Shown here: piece after piece, positions 29,611 through 38,632 of the stretch | Position numbering within the stretch: the stretch's first letter is position 1 | Layout of the letters: the number at the start of each line of letters is the position of its first letter | Assembly: GCA_004535795.1 (NCBI GenBank) | Contig: SPIA01000003.1 | Location: 202,769 to 266,768 of the forward strand | Source: Gammaproteobacteria bacterium LSUCC0057 | Lineage (GTDB): Bacteria > Pseudomonadota > Gammaproteobacteria > Pseudomonadales > Porticoccaceae | DNA length: 64,000 nucleotides | Direction: 5' to 3' | Program-made: the position numbers and the translations under genes | The notes under the pieces: generated by a model | The model's input: only the letters and a program-made list of their open reading frames with translations | What the model was told of the DNA's origin: nothing | The model's database searches: none

Positions 29611-31425
29611 TTGCGACCGTCAGACATTGCTCACCCCGAACACTTCCATAAAGTGGTCGACTGCCAGTACGCCTGTCCAGCTCACACCCCCGTTCCTCAG
29701 TACATTCGACTGATTGCGCAACAGCGCTACAGTGAAGCCTACCTGCTCAACTGGGAGTCGAATGTATTTCCTGGGGTGCTCGGCCGCACCTGCGACCGCC
29801 CCTGTGAGCCGGCCTGTCGGCGCGGCCGGGTCGAGGAGCAACCGGTGGCCATCTGCCGTTTAAAACGGGTGGCAGCCGATTTTAAAGACGACATCAAAGC
29901 GCAACTGCCGACCATTCCCGAGCAGAAAAATGGCAAAAAAGTAGCGCTAGTTGGCGCCGGCCCGGCCGCTCTGACCGTGGCCAGAGATCTGGCGCCGCTC
30001 GGTTACCAGTTGGACATTTATGACGCCCAGCCGAAAGCGGGCGGATTTATGCGCAGCCAGATCCCGTCGTTCCGTCTGCCCGAGGCGGTGCTCGACGAAG
30101 AGGTCGGCTACATTCTCGACATGGGCCCGGTGACCCATTTCAACCACTATGTCGACAGCTTGCAGAGCTTGTTGGCGCAGGATTACGACGCTATTTTTGT
30201 CGGTAGTGGTGCGCCGCGCGGCCGCGATCTGCCCAATTTGCCCGGCCGTCAGCAGGCCGACGCCGATATTCATATCGGTATCGATTGGCTAGCTAACGTT
30301 GCCTTTGAACACACCACCTCGATCGGTGAGAAAGTAATTGTGCTCGGTGGCGGCAATACCGCGATGGACTGCTGCCGCACCGCGCGACGCCTTGGCGGCA
30401 AAGATGTCAAAGTGTTGGTGCGCAGCCCGTTCGACGAGATGAAGGCTTCAGCGTGGGAGAAGGAAGACGCCCTGCACGAAGATATTCCTATTATCGACAA
30501 CCATGTGCCGACTGAATTTGTGCTGGAGAACGGCAAGTTGGTCGGTATGCGCTTTGACAAAGTTGAAGCGCACTACGACAGCAGTGGCAAGCGCACGCTG
30601 CAGCCCACCGGCGAGCAGGCCTTTTACCCCTGTGACCAAGTGTTGGTGGCGATTGGCCAAGAGAACGCCTTCCCGTGGATAGAGCGCGATCTCGGCATCG
30701 AGTTCGACCAGTGGGAGACGCCGGTGGTGGACGCCACCAGCTTCCAGTCGACACTGCCGCGCGTCTTTTTTGGTGGCGATGCGGCGTTTGGTCCTAAAAA
30801 CGTCATCACCGCGGTGGCGCATGGCCACCAAGCGGCGATCTCGATCGATCTATTCTGTCAGGGTGAATCGGTGCTGCAGCGACCGGCGCCGCGGACCAAT
30901 CTGATCAGTCAAAAAATGAATATTCACGACTGGACCTATGACAACGGAGTAGCCGCCGATCTGCGCTTTGCGGTGCCGTTGGCAGACAAAGAGCAGGCGC
31001 TCAACGACCGCCGCTTAGAGGTGGAACTCGGCTTTGACCTGGCCACCGCCTACCAAGAGGCGGAGCGCTGCCTCAACTGCGACGTGCAAACGGTCTTCGA
31101 TGCCGCTAACTGTATTGAGTGCGACGCCTGCGCTGATGTCTGCCCGACCAGCTGCATCAACTTTACCGCCGACGGCGATGAAGACGATCTGCGCGGCCGG
31201 CTCAATGCCCCGTCGAGCAACCGCGATCAGGTGCTCTACATCGCCGATGGGCTCAAGACCGGCCGCATTATGGCTAAGGACGAAAACGTCTGTCTGCACT
31301 GCGGACTGTGTGCCGAACGCTGCCCGACCGGGGCGTGGGATATGCAGCAGTTTAATTACCAGGTGACTAAGAGTGCCGAGCTCCTCGCCGTTCCATTGGT
31401 GCCAAAACAACAGCGAGTAGGGTGA
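29611..31425 (+). CDS. GltD-like FAD oxidoreductase with ferredoxin domain (2-oxoacid oxidoreductase partner)
   Basis: 604 residues from TTG 29611 (ribosome site G-C-G-G-A-G-A). The N-terminus is the Cys-rich GltD-type Fe-S domain (C-Q-Y-A-C-P, then C-D-R-P-C-E-P-A-C). It is followed by an FAD site (G-A-G-P-A-A-L-T-V-A-R), an NAD(P) site (G-G-G-N-T-A-M-D-C-C) and G-G-D-A-A-F-G-P-K-N-V. The C-terminus has two 4Fe-4S motifs, C-I-E-C-D-A-C-A-D-V-C-P and C-L-H-C-G-L-C-A-E-R-C-P. It should pass electrons between the 2-oxoacid oxidoreductase and NAD(P) or another carrier, replacing a separate ferredoxin subunit. The alpha-subunit gene starts 4 bp after its stop, so the two are coupled. Confidence 0.9.
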   Translation: MRPSDIAHPEHFHKVVDCQYACPAHTPVPQYIRLIAQQRYSEAYLLNWESNVFPGVLGRTCDRPCEPACRRGRVEEQPVAICRLKRVAADFKDDIKAQLPTIPEQKNGKKVALVGAGPAALTVARDLAPLGYQLDIYDAQPKAGGFMRSQIPSFRLPEAVLDEEVGYILDMGPVTHFNHYVDSLQSLLAQDYDAIFVGSGAPRGRDLPNLPGRQQADADIHIGIDWLANVAFEHTTSIGEKVIVLGGGNTAMDCCRTARRLGGKDVKVLVRSPFDEMKASAWEKEDALHEDIPIIDNHVPTEFVLENGKLVGMRFDKVEAHYDSSGKRTLQPTGEQAFYPCDQVLVAIGQENAFPWIERDLGIEFDQWETPVVDATSFQSTLPRVFFGGDAAFGPKNVITAVAHGHQAAISIDLFCQGESVLQRPAPRTNLISQKMNIHDWTYDNGVAADLRFAVPLADKEQALNDRRLEVELGFDLATAYQEAERCLNCDVQTVFDAANCIECDACADVCPTSCINFTADGDEDDLRGRLNAPSSNRDQVLYIADGLKTGRIMAKDENVCLHCGLCAERCPTGAWDMQQFNYQVTKSAELLAVPLVPKQQRVG

Positions 31426-31429
31426 GTCG

Positions 31430-33277
31430 ATGAGCGCAATTGCGGCTGTCAATGATCTAGTGATCCGTTTTGCCAACGTCAATGGCACAGGTTCAGCCAG
31501 TGCCAACGGCCTGTTTGCCAAAGCCTGTTTCCGTATGGGGATACCGGTCACTCCGAAAAACGTCTTTCCCTCCAATATTCAGGGGCTGCCAACCTGGTAC
31601 GAGGTGCGGGTCAGCGAACAGGGCTATCTCGGTCGCCGCGAGGGGATCGACTTTATTGTCTGTATGAACGGTCAGAGTTTGGCGGAGGATATTGCCAGCG
31701 TGCGCAGTGGCGGTTATGTGCTGTACGACAACAGCAAGCCGCTGGATCTGCGCTTGGAGCGCAGCGATGTCAACTTTATCGGTATCCCGCTGGCGGCAAT
31801 TTGTCGCGAGGAGTACCCAGATCTGCGCCGCCGACAGCTGATGAAGAACGTTATCTATATCGGTGCGCTGGCCGCATTATTAGATATTGAATTTGAGGTA
31901 CTCAAAGATCTTATTGGCGACCAGTTTCGCGGTAAAGACAAGCTCATCGCCCCCAATATCCACGCCCTGGAGATGGGTTATCGCTACGCCCACGAGCACT
32001 TTGACTGCCCGCTGGCGCTGCGCTTAGAGCGGCGAGACCTGGTCGGCGACAAAATTATGTTAGAGGGCAATGTCGCACTCGGTATCGGCTCGGTCTATGC
32101 CGGTGCCACGGTGGTCGGCTGGTACCCAATTACCCCCTCTACCTCGGTGATTGACGCCTTCGAAAAATACGCCAACCGGCTCCGCATCGATGCCGGCAGC
32201 GGCGAAAAGAAATTTGCCATCGCCCAAGCCGAGGACGAGTTGGCGGCCATGGGTATTGTTATTGGCGCCAGCTGGAACGGTGCTCGCGCCTTTACCGCCA
32301 CCTCCGGCCCCGGGGTGTCACTGATGAGTGAGTTTTTGGGGCTCGCCTATTTTGCCGAAGTGCCGGTGGTGCTGTTCAACATACAGCGCGCCGGCCCCTC
32401 TACCGGTATGCCCACCCGCACTCAGCAGTCGGACATTTTTGCCTGCGCCTATGCTTCGCACGGCGATACCAAGCAGCTGTTGCTGTTTCCGGAGGATCCG
32501 CGCGAATGTTTTGATATGGCCGCCGAAAGCTTTGACTTGGCCGAGCGGCTGCAGACCCCGGTTATTGTTATGAGTGACCTTGACCTGGGTATGAACGAGT
32601 TCCTCTGCGAGCCGCTGGTGTGGGACGACGAGCGTCAATACGACCGCGGCAAAGTCTTCAACCAGCAGCAGCTCGAGGAGATGAGTGAGAAATTTGGTCG
32701 CTACCGCGATAGCGACGGCGACGGCATTCCCTACCGTACCTATCCCGGCACCCATCCCGACAAAGGGGCATTTTTTACCCGCGGCACCTCGCGCGACCCC
32801 TACGCGGTTTATACCGAGAAGAGCGAGGTATATGTCGACAATATGGAGCGGTTGCTTCGCAAGTGGGAGAGCGCCAAACAGCTGGTGCCAGAGCCGCAGC
32901 TCTACCAGCCCGACAACGCCAGCGAGTACGGCCTGCTGTTTTTTGGTACCTCCACAGCCAGCTGCTTAGAGGCGCGCGACTTGTTACAGGCCGACGGCTT
33001 TGCCTTGGATTGCTTGCGTGTGCGCGCCTTTCCGTTCAACCAGACCATCGAGCAGTTCATCGCCGACCACCGTCAAGTGTTTGTGGTCGAGCAAAATCGC
33101 GATGGCCAGCTGCGCAAGTTATTAGTGGGTGAGTGCGATATCGACCCGAAAAAACTCATCAGTGTGCCGCTCTACGACGGCATGCCGATCACCGCGCGAC
33201 AGGTGATAGACCACATCACTGCGACCACCCGCAGCGCCGTTGTTACTCCGCTGCGCCAGCAGCCAGCCCGAGGCTAA
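31430..33277 (+). CDS. korA: 2-oxoacid:acceptor oxidoreductase, fused gamma-alpha subunit
   Basis: 615 residues. Residues ~1-195 are the gamma domain (G-T-G-S-A-S-A-N-G-L-F-A-K-A). Residues ~205-600 are the pyrimidine-binding alpha domain, with G-W-Y-P-I-T-P-S-T and A-T-S-G-P-G-V-S-L-M-S-E-F, typical of 2-oxoglutarate and pyruvate:ferredoxin oxidoreductases. With the beta subunit it binds thiamine diphosphate and converts a 2-oxoacid and CoA to acyl-CoA, CO2 and reduced carrier, or the reverse. The gamma-alpha fusion is the KorA-type arrangement. Substrate (2-oxoglutarate, pyruvate or branched) cannot be fixed from sequence. It is the second gene of a three-gene operon. Confidence 0.9.
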   Translation: MSAIAAVNDLVIRFANVNGTGSASANGLFAKACFRMGIPVTPKNVFPSNIQGLPTWYEVRVSEQGYLGRREGIDFIVCMNGQSLAEDIASVRSGGYVLYDNSKPLDLRLERSDVNFIGIPLAAICREEYPDLRRRQLMKNVIYIGALAALLDIEFEVLKDLIGDQFRGKDKLIAPNIHALEMGYRYAHEHFDCPLALRLERRDLVGDKIMLEGNVALGIGSVYAGATVVGWYPITPSTSVIDAFEKYANRLRIDAGSGEKKFAIAQAEDELAAMGIVIGASWNGARAFTATSGPGVSLMSEFLGLAYFAEVPVVLFNIQRAGPSTGMPTRTQQSDIFACAYASHGDTKQLLLFPEDPRECFDMAAESFDLAERLQTPVIVMSDLDLGMNEFLCEPLVWDDERQYDRGKVFNQQQLEEMSEKFGRYRDSDGDGIPYRTYPGTHPDKGAFFTRGTSRDPYAVYTEKSEVYVDNMERLLRKWESAKQLVPEPQLYQPDNASEYGLLFFGTSTASCLEARDLLQADGFALDCLRVRAFPFNQTIEQFIADHRQVFVVEQNRDGQLRKLLVGECDIDPKKLISVPLYDGMPITARQVIDHITATTRSAVVTPLRQQPARG

Positions 33278-33284
33278 GCCGACT

Positions 33285-34337
33285 ATGAGCTACGCAAAAT
33301 CTACTTTTCGCCACCCGTCGCTGCAACCCAACCAGCTCGGTTACGACAAGCGCGCTTACGAGGGGGCGCTCTCCACACTCTGCGCAGGGTGTGGCCACGA
33401 CTCGGTTGGTGCAGCTATCGTCCAAGCTTGTTTTGAGGCTAACATCGAGCCGCATAAAGTGGCCAAAATTTCCGGTATTGGCTGCTCTTCAAAAACTCCA
33501 GCCTATTTTTTAGGTAAATCGCACGGCTTCAATTCGGTCCACGGCCGTATGCCCTCGGTAGCCACCGGCGCCAACATGGCCAACCGCGACATGATCTACC
33601 TCGGCGTGTCGGGTGACGGTGACACCGCTTCAATCGGTTTTGGCCAGTTTGCGCATGTCAACCGTCGCAACCTCAACATGCTCTATCTGGTCGAAAACAA
33701 TGGCTGTTACGGCCTGACTAAAGGGCAGGACTCGGCCACTACCGATGTCGGCTCGGTGAGTAAAAAAGGCCAAGCTAATCCGTTCACCGCTATCGATCTG
33801 TGCGCCACCGCACTGGAGATGGGCGCCACCTTTGTCGCGCGCAGCTTCTCCGGCGACAAAGCGCAGCTTGTGCCGCTGATCAAGGCGGCGCTGCGCCACC
33901 CCGGGTTTGCTTTTATCGATGTGCTCAGCCCCTGTGTGACCTTTAACAACACCACAACTTCGACCAAAAGCTACGACTACGTGCGCGACCACGTCGCCGC
34001 CACCGGCGCGATTGATGTGATACCGATGCAGCAAGAGATCACCACCGACTACCAGCCGGGCAGCAGCCACGAAGTGACGCTGCACGACGGCTCCGTGGTG
34101 CATCTCTACAAAGGCGATGTCGATTTAGATGTCACCTGCAAAGTCTCGGCACAAGAGGCCATCCGCCGCCACCAGCTAGAGGGCGCAGTGCTTACCGGCC
34201 TGCTCTACATGGACCCGCAGAGCCGCGACTTTCACCAGATGATTAACTCGGTGAAAGGGCCGCTGCGCGACCTAGATGAGGCGGCGCTCTGCCCCGGGCA
34301 GAAGGCGCTAGACGCTATCAACGCCAGTTTTCGTTAA
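33285..34337 (+). CDS. korB: 2-oxoacid:acceptor oxidoreductase, beta subunit
   Basis: 350 residues from ATG 33285, 7 bp after the alpha stop; an upstream in-frame TTG lies inside korA. It carries thiamine diphosphate and a 4Fe-4S cluster. Seen are C-A-G-C-G-H-D-S-V (two cluster Cys), G-I-G-C-S-S-K-T-P, the TPP motif G-D-G-D-T-A-S-I-G, and its Asn end L-V-E-N-N-G-C-Y-G-L-T-K-G-Q. D-V-L-S-P-C-V-T-F-N-N gives the fourth conserved Cys. These match the KorB family. Its stop codon overlaps that of the convergent eptA gene by 2 bp, leaving no intergenic terminator. Confidence 0.92.
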   Translation: MSYAKSTFRHPSLQPNQLGYDKRAYEGALSTLCAGCGHDSVGAAIVQACFEANIEPHKVAKISGIGCSSKTPAYFLGKSHGFNSVHGRMPSVATGANMANRDMIYLGVSGDGDTASIGFGQFAHVNRRNLNMLYLVENNGCYGLTKGQDSATTDVGSVSKKGQANPFTAIDLCATALEMGATFVARSFSGDKAQLVPLIKAALRHPGFAFIDVLSPCVTFNNTTTSTKSYDYVRDHVAATGAIDVIPMQQEITTDYQPGSSHEVTLHDGSVVHLYKGDVDLDVTCKVSAQEAIRRHQLEGAVLTGLLYMDPQSRDFHQMINSVKGPLRDLDEAALCPGQKALDAINASFR

Positions 34338-36019
34338 GCAGCTTTCCCCGGCAACAGCGCTGCGCGACTTTTACAGTTCGCGGCTGGATCAAGCTCGGGG
34401 TTGTACAGCGTGGTCTCTATGTTGAGTAAATGGAGCACGCTGTGGATTAATGCGTCGTGGCTGGTCGGGTGTTGTGCGACCACTTTCAGGCACTCTCTAT
34501 CGATCCCCAGATTGGCAGCAAAACTGGGTGAAAGCCACCAAAACATCGGCACCTTGGTTTGCAGATCGGGCGCGATAAAATAAGGTAATCCGTGCAGGTA
34601 AAGCCCCATCTCGCCAAGCGATTCACCGTGGTCGGACAGATAGATTAGTGCACTGTCGTGGCGGTCATGCTGGCTGAGTAAGTCAAGGATCTGATCGAGC
34701 ACAAAGTCTGTGTAGGCAATCGTATTGTCGTAGGCATTGATAATTTTTTGTTGGCTGCAATGGCTGAGTTCATCGTCGCGGCAATCGGGGGTGAACAGAG
34801 AGTATTCCACCGGATAGCGGCGGTAGTAAGCGGGACCATGGCTGCCCATCATATGCAGCACCAATAATTGGTTGCCCTGATGGGATGGTTCCGCCAACTC
34901 ATCCTTGAGGTCCTCTACGAGTACCTGGTCAAAGCATTCACCATCGGCACAAAGTTCCGGAAAACGCTGCTTGGCAATACGGTCTGTCTCGACTTCGCTG
35001 CACACCCCTTTGCAGCCAGACTGGTTGTCAACCCATTCAACACCAATCCCTGCAGTGGCTACAATGTCGAGAAGGGTCTGCTCGCTGCGGGCGCGACGGG
35101 CTTGGTAGTCATCGTGTGTCTGTCGAGAAAACATGCAGGGCAGCGAGACCGCAGTGCTGGTGCCACAGCTGCTGACATCGGCGAAACTGATCAGATCGTC
35201 GCGGTCTGCTAAATTTGGTGTTGTCGCGCGATGATAACCATTCAGTTGCCAGTTGGCAGCGCGCTGTGTCTCGCCAACAACCACGACTAAAAGTAGCGGT
35301 TTGCTGCCCTTGCCAACCGACTTTTTTTGAGCATCGGGGGCGATTGGCGCCCGAGTTACGGTCAGTTTTTCTGCTTGGCCAGTCAGTGCCTTGGGCAGCG
35401 CCGCTATGACGTTGCCCGGTGTAATCAGGTAGCGCAGCTCTTTGTGATTGCGCATTAACGGCGAGAAACTCTGAAAGCTCACCAGCAGCGCGATAATTAA
35501 TACTGCCAGCGACAGCAGCGCAGTGGCGCCACGCCCTTGCCAGAGGTGGCTTTCTCGCTGAAGTCGATATCGCCAAATAATCACAACCGGGATCAGCCCC
35601 CACAAAATTAGGTGGCTCAATAGCCGCCATGTGAATAACTGGCGGCTTTCATGGAAGTCTGTTTCAAGCAGATTGGTCACCATGTCGGCATTAAAATAGG
35701 TGCCCATCTGCAGGCTAAAATAGTGAGTGCTGGCCGCCATTAGAGTCATTATGGTCAGCACCGGCTTGATAGTGCGCGGACCGCAGAGGCCAATAAAGAC
35801 GAGTATCTGTGCGGCGACTAAGGCAGTGCCAAAAGCGACCACCGCGAGCCACTGCAGTATTGATGTGGGGTTTAAAAAGCCTAGGCTCTTCTGCCAAAAC
35901 GGCACATTGTAGAAGAGCACAATAGAGAGCGACCAGAGCAGCAACAGCGTTGAGGCCGTTACTGAGGGCCGGTCTATTAGTTTGGCCAATAGACGGTTGA
36001 CAGAGTTTTTCAGTGGCAT
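34334..36019 (-). CDS. eptA: Phosphoethanolamine--lipid A transferase
   Basis: 561 residues from ATG at 36019. The open frame runs further upstream but through the preceding gene, and EptA proteins begin at this methionine-type start. Five N-terminal membrane helices (~20-180) precede a periplasmic sulfatase-fold domain. Catalytic features: E in V-V-G-E-T-Q-R-A, nucleophile Thr near residue 287 in S-C-G-T-S-T-A-V-S-L-P-C-M-F, H-M-M-G-S-H-G-P and Y-L-S-D-H-G-E-S-L-G-E (metal site). It moves phosphoethanolamine from phosphatidylethanolamine to lipid A phosphate, lowering negative charge and sensitivity to cationic peptides. It follows the PAP2 gene by 10 bp in an operon. No PmrAB-type regulator is adjacent. 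Confidence 0.94.
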   Translation of the reverse strand: MPLKNSVNRLLAKLIDRPSVTASTLLLLWSLSIVLFYNVPFWQKSLGFLNPTSILQWLAVVAFGTALVAAQILVFIGLCGPRTIKPVLTIMTLMAASTHYFSLQMGTYFNADMVTNLLETDFHESRQLFTWRLLSHLILWGLIPVVIIWRYRLQRESHLWQGRGATALLSLAVLIIALLVSFQSFSPLMRNHKELRYLITPGNVIAALPKALTGQAEKLTVTRAPIAPDAQKKSVGKGSKPLLLVVVVGETQRAANWQLNGYHRATTPNLADRDDLISFADVSSCGTSTAVSLPCMFSRQTHDDYQARRARSEQTLLDIVATAGIGVEWVDNQSGCKGVCSEVETDRIAKQRFPELCADGECFDQVLVEDLKDELAEPSHQGNQLLVLHMMGSHGPAYYRRYPVEYSLFTPDCRDDELSHCSQQKIINAYDNTIAYTDFVLDQILDLLSQHDRHDSALIYLSDHGESLGEMGLYLHGLPYFIAPDLQTKVPMFWWLSPSFAANLGIDRECLKVVAQHPTSHDALIHSVLHLLNIETTLYNPELDPAANCKSRAALLPGKAA

Positions 36020-36029
36020 AGTGGCGGTC

Positions 36030-36812
36030 TCAAAAGTCGAATTTTTTTTGTTCCGTACGTTCCAGCAGAAAATACGCCAAGAACGCGCTAACTCCCCAGC
36101 AGAGCGTGGCGGTCCAGAGATCGTGGGAGAGGAAATGAGCGCCGCGCAGCTGTTGGCCAATGCCAAACAGCAAGCCCAGCAATAGCCCAAACAGTAAGCC
36201 GTAGCGCGGCTTGATCCAGCGGTAGCGCGAGCGCCACTGGGCCGGTAGATAGTGCAACACAAAGAACAGCGCAACCCAGCAATAACCTGCGCTGGCATGC
36301 CCTGCGGGAAAGCAGTAGTGGTCGATATTGCCGAGCGGCCGAGCTTGCCAAAGAGTGAAGTATGCGTTGCTGCCGCCAAACAGATCAATATTGTAGGGGC
36401 AGTCCATCATGGTGCGGTGTTTTAGCGTTTGTATCAGCAAAGTGCTCGCAGTTGGTGCCAGTAGCAGATAGGTAAACACGCGGCGCCCCGGGCGTATGTC
36501 GGCAAACAGAAAAGAGCTAGCCAATAGTGCGAGAGATATCACGGTTAGTGCGGTGACTAAATGACGGCCGTGGTCATGTATCCATCTGCTAGTCACTGGA
36601 TGGCGTCGCCAGTACCACGAGTTGTCGCCCCACTGGTAGATCAAACTGGCCAGTTGACGGTCGATATCGGCCAGTTCAATAACGAATACAGCGATGACCA
36701 AAGCGAGCAGTGGCACCCCTATCAGTAGCGGATAATTTAGCTGGTGGCGATCTTTTTGCCGCGGGCCTACGCCAGAGGCAAGGGGAACCGCTGAATCGGT
36801 TTGTAGAGTCAT
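36030..36812 (-). CDS. PAP2-family membrane phosphatase (lipid phosphatase)
   Basis: 260 residues with about six membrane helices. The three PAP2 motifs are present: K-x6-R-P equivalent L-K-H-R-T-M-M-D-C-P-Y, F-P-A-G-H-A-S-A-G-Y (PSGH motif with Ala for Ser), and L-R-G-A-H-F-L-S-H-D-L-W-T-A (catalytic His and Asp). The family removes phosphate from lipid A, undecaprenyl pyrophosphate or phosphatidylglycerol phosphate. Being directly upstream of eptA with a 10-bp gap, lipid A or undecaprenyl-lipid phosphate is the likely substrate, as in LpxE/EptA pairs. D-C-P in motif 1 is common in the PgpB/LpxE-like group found next to EptA. Confidence 0.88.
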   Translation of the reverse strand: MTLQTDSAVPLASGVGPRQKDRHQLNYPLLIGVPLLALVIAVFVIELADIDRQLASLIYQWGDNSWYWRRHPVTSRWIHDHGRHLVTALTVISLALLASSFLFADIRPGRRVFTYLLLAPTASTLLIQTLKHRTMMDCPYNIDLFGGSNAYFTLWQARPLGNIDHYCFPAGHASAGYCWVALFFVLHYLPAQWRSRYRWIKPRYGLLFGLLLGLLFGIGQQLRGAHFLSHDLWTATLCWGVSAFLAYFLLERTEQKKFDF

Positions 36813-36891
36813 AACTGCGGCGGCTCAAAGTAGACGAGCCGCGAGTTTAACTAGCTAGGCTTAAGCCAAACTTAACCCAACAGTACCGTCT

Positions 36892-37737
36892 TCAATGTGC
36901 AGGCCAGACCGTGGTGCGGTGCAACAGCCGCTCGTGGCCCTCGTAGCCGCCGGTCGCGCGGTGCAACACCGAGCGGTTGTCCCACAGCAGTAACATATTT
37001 GGCTGCCATGTGTGGCGGTAGATATACTCCTCGCGGGTCTGTTCGGCTTGCAGCTCGGTGAGAATGGCCCGCGCTTCAGCCTCGCTGTAACCCTCTAGGC
37101 CGATGATATAGCCGAGTGTTCCATACAGTGCCGGGCGGCCGTTGTCGGGATTGATAGTGACCAGCGGATGGCTGCGCCGCTCGCGCGCTTTGTCGGAGAT
37201 AATTGGCTGCATGGCGCGGCCGCTGTCAGCCGGCTCTTGGCCGTAGAGCCCATCTGGTGAGTAGCCCATTACCGCCGAGTGGACCGCGGTGAGGCTGTCG
37301 ACGCGCTCCTTGAGGCCATCCTGCAGCCCGGCGTAGGCCGCGTGCTGGTTGGCAAAGAGGGTATCGCCGCCATATGGGGGGATGGTGATGCCGTAGAGCA
37401 GGGTGCCGATCGGCGGGCGCTCTTCAAAGGTCCAGTCTGAGTGCCACGCCTCGGCAAAAATCGAGGTGGTCTCATCGGCGTGACGGGCAATTTTTGCCGT
37501 GTAGCGCTGGCCCTCAATAGGTTTGAAAAACGGCTCTTCGCGCAGCTCGCCGAGCTGTGCGGCGAGGGCCTCGAGGTGATCGGCGGTCAGCTGTTGGTCG
37601 GGGAAGGCGAGCACGTGGTGCTCTGCCCAAGCGGCGCGCAGGGCGGCCAGTTGCGCGCTGCTCAGCGGTTGTGAAAGGTCTAGGCCGGTTACGCTGGCGC
37701 CGCAGCTGGCGCCGCTTGGGGTAATGGTCAGGCTCAT
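36892..37737 (-). CDS. TauD/TfdA-family Fe(II)/2-oxoglutarate dioxygenase
   Basis: 281 residues from ATG 37737, preceded by C-A-G-G-A-G; an in-frame ATG at 37767 has no such site. The iron ligands are visible: H99 and D101 (W-H-S-D-W-T-F), and H259 (R-S-V-L-H-R-A-T). The 2-oxoglutarate-binding Arg lies in L-L-H-R-T-T-V-W. The start G-A-S-C-G-A-S-V-T-G-L-D-L-S-Q-P-L is typical of TauD. Family members desulfonate taurine or hydroxylate other small acids using O2. The taurine cluster begins 6 kb away, but assimilatory TauD usually sits with tauABC, which is absent, so the substrate should be left open. It is monocistronic. Confidence 0.88.
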   Translation of the reverse strand: MSLTITPSGASCGASVTGLDLSQPLSSAQLAALRAAWAEHHVLAFPDQQLTADHLEALAAQLGELREEPFFKPIEGQRYTAKIARHADETTSIFAEAWHSDWTFEERPPIGTLLYGITIPPYGGDTLFANQHAAYAGLQDGLKERVDSLTAVHSAVMGYSPDGLYGQEPADSGRAMQPIISDKARERRSHPLVTINPDNGRPALYGTLGYIIGLEGYSEAEARAILTELQAEQTREEYIYRHTWQPNMLLLWDNRSVLHRATGGYEGHERLLHRTTVWPAH

Positions 37738-37900
37738 TGCGCTACTCCTGTTACGTTTGGCCATCATAATGAATGGCGCGGCGGGTGATTGTCTAGCACT
37801 GGACAGTGCGCGGCGCCGGTGTGAACCGTGAAAAGGGCGCCCTGAGCGGTAAAATTGGGTAGAATTGGCGCCTTTATCAATCTCTAACTAGGAGACACCG

Positions 37901-38626
37901 ATGGGCAGGGCCTACCAAAATCGCAAAGACTCAATGGCGAAAACCTCCGACATGAAGGCGCGCATTTACAGCCGCTACGGTCGCGATATCTACATGAGTG
38001 CCAAATCGGGTGGTACCGACCCTGAGGGCAACCTGAGTCTGCGCAGCCTGATCGAACGCGCCAAGCGCGACCAAGTGCCCACCCACGTGATTGAAAAAGC
38101 CATCGCTAAGGCCAACGGCCCCGACGGCGAGGATTTTGCCGCGGCGCGCTACGAGGGCTTCGGCCCCGGCAACTGCATGGTGATCGTCGACTGTCTGACC
38201 GACAACCCCAACCGCACCTATGCCGATGTGCGCCAAGCGTTTATTAAAACCAAGTCTAAAATTGGCACCCCCGGTGTAGTTGCGCATATGTTTGACCACG
38301 CCGCGGTGATGGTATTTGCCGGCCATGATGAAGAGGCGGTGCTCGAGGCGCTGATGGACGCCGATGTCGATGTCATGGAGATTGAGACCGACGAGCAGCA
38401 GCGGGTCTCGGTAATGGCGCCTGCAGCCGAGCACCACAAAGCCCTAAACGCACTCAACACCGCCTTTGGCGACATACAGTACGAGGTCGAAGAGGTACAG
38501 TTTGTGCCCAAGGGTGAAACCGCCATCGGCGACGATGACCGCGAGATGTTTGACAAGTTTATGCAGATGCTCAACGAGCTCGACGATGTGCAAAATATCT
38601 ACACTGATGCACAGCTGCCCGAATAG
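37901..38626 (+). CDS. yeeN: YebC/TACO1-family protein YeeN
   Basis: 241 residues with a good A-G-G-A-G-A site. It opens M-G-R-A-Y-Q-N-R-K-D-S and has R-I-Y-S-R-Y-G-R-D-I-Y-M-S-A-K, V-P-T-H-V-I-E-K-A-I-A-K-A, R-Y-E-G-F-G-P-G-N-C-M and the acidic loop D-A-D-V-D-V-M-E-I-E-T-D. The shorter basic N-terminus, without the A-G-H-S-K-W-A-N-I motif of YebC, and G-R-x-Y/W at residues 2-5 mark it as the YeeN paralogue. The family acts as translational helper or DNA-binding regulator; recent work on YebC supports a role in relieving ribosome stalling. It is monocistronic and converges with the small gene downstream. Confidence 0.9.
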   Translation: MGRAYQNRKDSMAKTSDMKARIYSRYGRDIYMSAKSGGTDPEGNLSLRSLIERAKRDQVPTHVIEKAIAKANGPDGEDFAAARYEGFGPGNCMVIVDCLTDNPNRTYADVRQAFIKTKSKIGTPGVVAHMFDHAAVMVFAGHDEEAVLEALMDADVDVMEIETDEQQRVSVMAPAAEHHKALNALNTAFGDIQYEVEEVQFVPKGETAIGDDDREMFDKFMQMLNELDDVQNIYTDAQLPE

Positions 38627-38632
38627 CGCCTG

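Noticed and set aside
34334-36388. Longer reading of EptA starting at 36388
   Set aside because: The extra N-terminus runs antisense-frame through the PAP2 gene and has no membrane-protein character; the EptA family begins at the start at 36019.
36892-37737. Assimilatory taurine dioxygenase TauD as part of the taurine cluster
   Set aside because: Family membership is clear, but there is no tauABC context and 6 kb of unrelated genes intervene, so the taurine role is not supported.
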